Shown here one piece after another: positions 45,594-49,886 of a stretch of DNA of 49,886 nucleotides. The translations under genes were made by a program, and so were the position numbers. The number at the start of each line of letters is the position of its first letter. The first letter of the stretch is position 1. The notes beneath the pieces are model-generated. The model saw only the letters and a list, made by a program, of their open reading frames with translations. It was not told the origin of the DNA and searched no databases. This DNA comes from Chloroflexota bacterium (GTDB taxonomy: Bacteria; Chloroflexota; Dormibacteria; Dormibacterales; Dormibacteraceae). The DNA lies in assembly GCA_005881025.1 (NCBI GenBank), contig VBFO01000006.1:1-49886 (forward strand), given 5' to 3'.

Positions 45594-47648
45594 TCACGCG
45601 GCGGTGACGGCCTTCGGCTTTCCCTCGCCTGCGCCATCCGGTGCCTGGTTGGCCGTCCGCGGGCTCCGCTCGCCAGGGAGCCAGACGTCGAAGATCGTGC
45701 CGGCGCCCTCGGAGCTGGTGAAGCGGATGAATCCGCCCATCGCCTCGACGAATCGCTTCGACAGGGCCAGCGCGAGCCCCGCGTCGCCGCCTTTCGTGTC
45801 CGCCCTCAGCTGCGCGAACTCGGTGAAGACAAGATGCTGCCGGTCGGCAGGTATGCCCACCCCCGTGTCGATGACGGACAGGCGCACGCCGTTCGAGCCG
45901 CCCGCCACCTCGACGCGTACATAGCCTCTGGCTGGCGTGAACTTGATCGCGTTCGAGACCAGGTTCATCACCACCTGGCGCAGGCGCAGCCGGTCTGCGA
46001 ACGCCACAGCGTCCTGCGCGACCTCCGAGCGCAATGCGACCTTCTTGGCCTCGGCCACCGGCCGCATCATTTCGAGCACCCCATCCACCTCAGGACCGAC
46101 TGCAACCGGCTCTGGCTGCATCGGCAGGGAGCCCGCCATCACGCGGGCAAGATCGAGGTAGTCGTTCACCAGTCCGAGCAGATGATGCGAAGCGTCGTCG
46201 ACCCGCTGTACGTAGCTCATCTGCTTGTCGTTCAGCGATCCTGCCGCGCCGGTGAGAAGAAGATTGCTGAAGCCGAGCATCGCGTTCAGGGGGTTCCGCA
46301 TCTCGTGGCTCACAGTGGCCAGGGCCTTCGATTTGACCTCGCTTTCGTGGCGAGCCTTTTCCGCCTCGCTTCGCTGCAGCGACTCGCTCAGCGCGGTCGC
46401 CACGGCCTCCATCATCGACACGGCAATCCCTGAGATCTGCGAGCCGGGCGGTGCGACGCCGACCATGACCCCGATTGGGTCCGGCGTCCCGGCGAGTGGA
46501 ACGAAAGCAGCACCCGCCCGACCGGCATCTTCCTTGTCCGCCTGCCAGTAGCGCGCGTCCTGGCCGAGCCCATCCGCCAGGATCGGCCGCCGCTCCTGCA
46601 TCGCGGCCTTGACCAGGGCGCCAAGCCATATGGGCAGCCGGTTGCCGGGGGTCTGGCCGCCACCCGCCTCGAACGACTCGACGATCGTGCCGTCGGGACC
46701 GGCTGCGACAAGAAAACATCTGTCGAGCTGGGCCGCCTGGCGCGTGACGTCGAGCGCCTTGCGCGTGAGCTCGGCCGGCTGGGCGCCCTGGAGGGCAAGC
46801 AACCCAAGCTCGCTGATCACGTTACCGGCCCGTTCCCGCTCGCTCAGCTCCAGCATCTTCTGGTCGACACGCCGGGCCAGGTTGAAAAGCGCGTCGCGAC
46901 CAGCGGTCTCTGAGCCTTCCTGCAGCCTGATGTGCCTGCCGCCCAGGCCGAACGAGTCGAAAACGCCCGATATGCGCCGAATGCGCTTCACGACGCCGAA
47001 CTCGAGGATCGCCATCAAGGCTCCGATCTCGAGCATTGAGATGACGATGGCAACGACAAACACCCACACAAGCGTCGACGTCATGGCGGCCGATTCGCTC
47101 TTGAGCGACGTCATCACGACCACGGCGTAGGGTGTGTTGGGCACCGGAGCCACTGTTTCCAGCACCGGTTCACCTTGGATCGTCCGGTCCTGTGTGACGC
47201 TGTTTCGCGTCGCCGCCGCGACCTCACTCTGGTCGATCAAACCCTGCCGGCCGACGTCGTGAGGGATCGAGCTCGCGACGACGGGGTAGCCGGGGGTGTC
47301 CGTGGCGACTATCCAGACGCCGATCACATCCGGCTCGTCGGAGACGATCGTGAGCAGGGAGTAGCTGACGGCGGACGGATTGGTCTGCTGTGCGACGAAC
47401 GCGCCGATGGCGCTGTCGGCCAGGTGCCGCGCATTCACCTCGCCCGTACCCTCGATGTTCTGCCGCACCTGCTGGGCGAGCAGGAGACCAAAAGCCGCGG
47501 TGCCGGCGATCGTCACCACGATGACGGGGACGATCAGCTTGATGCCAAGCGGGATGTTTCGGTCGAGGCTGTGCAGCAGCCCTGACCCCGTGGTCGTCTC
47601 GACTGGCGAGCCCTGCAGCCCACCCTCGCGGCGATCGGCAAGGATCAT
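45594..47648 (-). CDS. Sensor histidine kinase (extracytoplasmic sensor, HAMP-like linker, GAF, HisKA, HATPase_c)
   Basis: TVSHEMRNPLNAMLGFSNLLL, VMNLVSNAIKFTP, VIDTGVGI; degenerate G2 box GDAGLALALSKR. Confidence 0.88.
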   Translation of the reverse strand: MILADRREGGLQGSPVETTTGSGLLHSLDRNIPLGIKLIVPVIVVTIAGTAAFGLLLAQQVRQNIEGTGEVNARHLADSAIGAFVAQQTNPSAVSYSLLTIVSDEPDVIGVWIVATDTPGYPVVASSIPHDVGRQGLIDQSEVAAATRNSVTQDRTIQGEPVLETVAPVPNTPYAVVVMTSLKSESAAMTSTLVWVFVVAIVISMLEIGALMAILEFGVVKRIRRISGVFDSFGLGGRHIRLQEGSETAGRDALFNLARRVDQKMLELSERERAGNVISELGLLALQGAQPAELTRKALDVTRQAAQLDRCFLVAAGPDGTIVESFEAGGGQTPGNRLPIWLGALVKAAMQERRPILADGLGQDARYWQADKEDAGRAGAAFVPLAGTPDPIGVMVGVAPPGSQISGIAVSMMEAVATALSESLQRSEAEKARHESEVKSKALATVSHEMRNPLNAMLGFSNLLLTGAAGSLNDKQMSYVQRVDDASHHLLGLVNDYLDLARVMAGSLPMQPEPVAVGPEVDGVLEMMRPVAEAKKVALRSEVAQDAVAFADRLRLRQVVMNLVSNAIKFTPARGYVRVEVAGGSNGVRLSVIDTGVGIPADRQHLVFTEFAQLRADTKGGDAGLALALSKRFVEAMGGFIRFTSSEGAGTIFDVWLPGERSPRTANQAPDGAGEGKPKAVTAA

Positions 47649-47678
47649 CGCCGTCTCCTCATGGTGGCGATCCCTCGA

Positions 47679-48344
47679 TCACCCATCCAGAAGGCCCGCC
47701 CTGCCGGCCGCGGCCACAGCCTGAGCTCGCGTATGCGCGCCAAGCTTCTCGAGCGCGCCGCGAACGTTGGTGCGAACGGCACCGTATTCGATCCCCAGGT
47801 GGGTCGCGATCTCGCCGTTGTCGAGGCCGCCCGCCAACAGCCTCAGTACTTCCTGCTCGCGCGGAGTCAGCCTGCGCGGGGCCTCTGCCGGCTGTCCAGG
47901 CCGATCCTGTATTTGCCGTCGCGCCTCCAGCAGCCGCGCCATGGTCGCCGTCTCGAGCAGGAACTCGCCCGCGGCGGCCTGCCGGATCGCGCCCACCAGC
48001 TCCTCGGCAGTCGCGGCCTTGGAGACGAAGCCCGACGCACCAGCCTCCACCGCGCGCATCACGGCTGACTCCGAGGTCTCAGACGACAGGAAAAGGATCG
48101 CCGTATCCGGGAGGTTGACTCTGATGCGCTCGGTGGCCTGGACGCCATCGCCGTCTGGGAGGCGGTAGTCCATCAGGACGAGGTCGGGCTTGAGCAGCAC
48201 CGCCTTCTCCACTGCGTCTTTCACGCTGGTGGCCACGCCGACGACGTTGAAATCGGGATACTCCGCCAGTATCGAAGAGAGGCCTTCGAACATCAGCCGA
48301 TAGTCCTCGACCAGGAGCAGGGTCACCTTCGCCCGGCCAGTCAC
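47679..48344 (-). CDS. NarL/FixJ-type response regulator
   Basis: VLMDYRLPDGDGVQATERI receiver; LTPREQEVLRLLAGGLDNGEIATHLGIEYGAVRTNVRGALEKLG LuxR HTH. Confidence 0.92.
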   Translation of the reverse strand: MTGRAKVTLLLVEDYRLMFEGLSSILAEYPDFNVVGVATSVKDAVEKAVLLKPDLVLMDYRLPDGDGVQATERIRVNLPDTAILFLSSETSESAVMRAVEAGASGFVSKAATAEELVGAIRQAAAGEFLLETATMARLLEARRQIQDRPGQPAEAPRRLTPREQEVLRLLAGGLDNGEIATHLGIEYGAVRTNVRGALEKLGAHTRAQAVAAAGRAGLLDG

Positions 48345-48712
48345 TGCCGCTCTTCCCCTAACTGGTCAAGCGCCGAGCGGATGGAAGTCCGGCGCCCAGG
48401 TGCGCCCGGCTGGCCGGGTTGCAGACCGGCCATCAGCTCTCGCAGCTGCCTCGATGCCTCTGCCAACGCCTCTTCCGCAGTCGACAGCAACTCTTCCACA
48501 CGGGTCGGGTCGTCCAGGTGTCTGCGCAGCTGGCCCAGGCGCAGGCTGGCCGCGGTCATGGCCTGGACCACGCCGTCATGGATCTCAGCCGCCAGGCGGC
48601 CGCGTTCGAGGTCGTGTGCAGCGATCACCTCGGCCAGCACTCGCTGCAGCTGGTGGGGATCGCGCAATCGATCTTTGAGGTCGTCAGAACTCAGGTCTGC
48701 GGACAGGCTCAT
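48341..48712 (-). CDS. HisKA_3-type dimerisation/phosphoacceptor domain protein lacking an ATPase domain
   Basis: DLERGRLAAEIHDGVVQAMTAASLRLGQLRRHL; 123 aa, ends before any HATPase_c motif; 4-bp overlap with the RR gene. Confidence 0.75.
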   Translation of the reverse strand: MSLSADLSSDDLKDRLRDPHQLQRVLAEVIAAHDLERGRLAAEIHDGVVQAMTAASLRLGQLRRHLDDPTRVEELLSTAEEALAEASRQLRELMAGLQPGQPGAPGRRTSIRSALDQLGEERQ

Positions 48713-48774
48713 TGGCTCCGGCAGGCTGTTAATTGTCGGCTAAAAGCCGCCTGGTTCCGGCTAGTTAAGTGACC

Positions 48775-49467
48775 TCAAAACGCCTCTCCGGCCAGCCGCT
48801 TCGGGTCGAGGATCGTGATCCTCGCCCGGCCCACCGAGATCAGCCCGTCCACCCTCAGCTCGCGGAGGGTCCGGGCAACTACTTCTCGCACCGAGCCGAC
48901 TGCGTCAGCCAGCTGCTGCTGGGTGATCGGGGCCACAGGTGTGTCTGGAGACTCGACATCGATGCTCGCCACGCCGATGAGGTGCGCGGCCACTCGTTGC
49001 CGAACGCTCATGAAGGCGAACCGGCCGGCCGCATCGGACAGAGCGCCGCCCCATTCGACCAGCCCTTTGACCAGGTGCATGCTGAACTCGCAGTACCGAT
49101 TGCCGAAGGCCCGGATCAAATCCGGTTCGAAAAAGACCAGGGTTGACCGCTCGACTGCGACCATGCTCCGCTCGGGAACTGGGTTGGTGTAGTCCGGCTG
49201 GAACAGGGAGACCAGGCCCACCATGACTCCGCGCCCGATCAAACGAAGCGTTGCCTCGCGGCCGTCATGCGAGCGGATGGTCAGTCGAACAGTACCGTCG
49301 GAGATCACCGCCGGAGTCCAGCCCTGCGCCCCGCCCATGATTGTCTCGCCGGCCCGATAGGTGACGGCATACGCAGCGTTCGCCGCCTCGACGATGGCCT
49401 CAGCCGGAATGCCGGGTAGTAGGCGTTGAACCTGTTTGTGATCCACGCCGGTAATTCGAAGTGGCAC
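48775..49467 (-). CDS. Crp/Fnr family transcriptional regulator
   Basis: cNMP-binding-like N-terminus and APITQQQLADAVGSVREVVARTLRELRVDGLISVGRARITILD HTH; GTG start. Confidence 0.88.
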   Translation of the reverse strand: MPLRITGVDHKQVQRLLPGIPAEAIVEAANAAYAVTYRAGETIMGGAQGWTPAVISDGTVRLTIRSHDGREATLRLIGRGVMVGLVSLFQPDYTNPVPERSMVAVERSTLVFFEPDLIRAFGNRYCEFSMHLVKGLVEWGGALSDAAGRFAFMSVRQRVAAHLIGVASIDVESPDTPVAPITQQQLADAVGSVREVVARTLRELRVDGLISVGRARITILDPKRLAGEAF

Positions 49468-49537
49468 TTCACGCAGCCCTTTAGAGGTATGTGGACTTTT
49501 CGGTTACGATCATAGCACCCATGATAGGTAGGTAGAT

Positions 49538-49886
49538 ATGAGCGATACCCTCAACACCGAGGGCGCGGCGCGATTCCTGGGCGTGAGCGAGGCTTCAATA
49601 CGGCGCTGGAGCGACCTGGGGCTGCTGGCCGTAGAGCGAAGAGGACGCCGCGGGGTCCGGCGTTTCGCGCCCGAGGAGCTGGTCCGGTTCCGCACCCGCG
49701 AAGCGGCGCCGGCGCCGGCCCGTCATCGACAGGATTCAGTCGCGATCGGTGCCTTGCGGCTGCCCCTTCACAGCCACCTCGCGACGTTCTACGACTCCGA
49801 CGCCAGCCGCCTCCGCCTCACGGCCCCCTTCCTGCGCGATGGCCTCCTGGCAGGCGAGCCGTGCTTTCTGGTGGCGTCGGGGGAAA
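49538..49886 (+). CDS. MerR/excisionase-like HTH plus MEDS (DcmR-type sensory) domain protein, truncated by window end
   Basis: TEGAARFLGVSEASIRRWSDLGLLAVERRGRRGVRRFAPEELVRF then HLATFYDSDASRLRLTAPFLRDGLLAGEPCFLVASGE; no stop before 49886. Confidence 0.75.
   Translation, partial: MSDTLNTEGAARFLGVSEASIRRWSDLGLLAVERRGRRGVRRFAPEELVRFRTREAAPAPARHRQDSVAIGALRLPLHSHLATFYDSDASRLRLTAPFLRDGLLAGEPCFLVASGE

Noticed and set aside
48737-48749. CGGCTAAAAGCCG hairpin as an intrinsic terminator for the Crp/Fnr gene
   Set aside because: Stem of about 5 bp and no U-tract in either direction; too weak to call.
1-49886. Mobile element, prophage, toxin-antitoxin or defence island
   Set aside because: No transposase, integrase, phage structural gene, nuclease/defence motif, tRNA attachment site or long terminal repeats seen; content is metabolic/regulatory.

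Overview
High-GC bacterial chromosomal window (49,886 bp), densely coding on both strands. I see no rRNA, tRNA, CRISPR array, transposase or phage gene. Gene content (two ATPase-less carbohydrate ABC importers plus one stand-alone MsiK/UgpC-type ATPase, several HD-GYP and sensor proteins, a MEDS/DcmR-like regulator) suggests a Chloroflexota/Dormibacterota-like or actinobacterial-like soil organism; this placement is inference only. Main blocks: (i) a gntR-SBP-permease-permease-nagZ-murQ-nagA-SIS-kinase operon that encodes a nearly complete peptidoglycan amino-sugar salvage route, with a DasR/NagR-like operator over the putative -35; (ii) an assimilatory APS-reductase gene with SsuB/SsuC-like transporter genes; (iii) a galactoside block (MsiK-like ATPase, galT, deoR / SBP, two permeases, GH42 beta-galactosidase); (iv) cimA-ppc preceded by what reads as a complete ribosome-mediated attenuator: an 18-aa Ile-rich leader peptide, an antiterminator and a terminator that also sequesters the cimA Shine-Dalgarno; (v) a membrane protein with a C-terminal HTH, divergent from a coiled-coil/serine-protease/MFS cluster across helically phased GAGACC repeats; (vi) sigma/anti-sigma, a sulfite-oxidase-like/ferredoxin-reductase/DUF6510 set, and a histidine kinase/response regulator/DHp-only set. 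The strongest candidates for a second look are the cimA-ppc attenuator, the GAGACC iterons with the membrane HTH gene, the peptidoglycan salvage operon with its operator, a 57-bp palindrome at a convergent junction, and symmetric -10 elements in very short divergent intergenic regions. All family assignments come from reading translated motifs, not from database searches.
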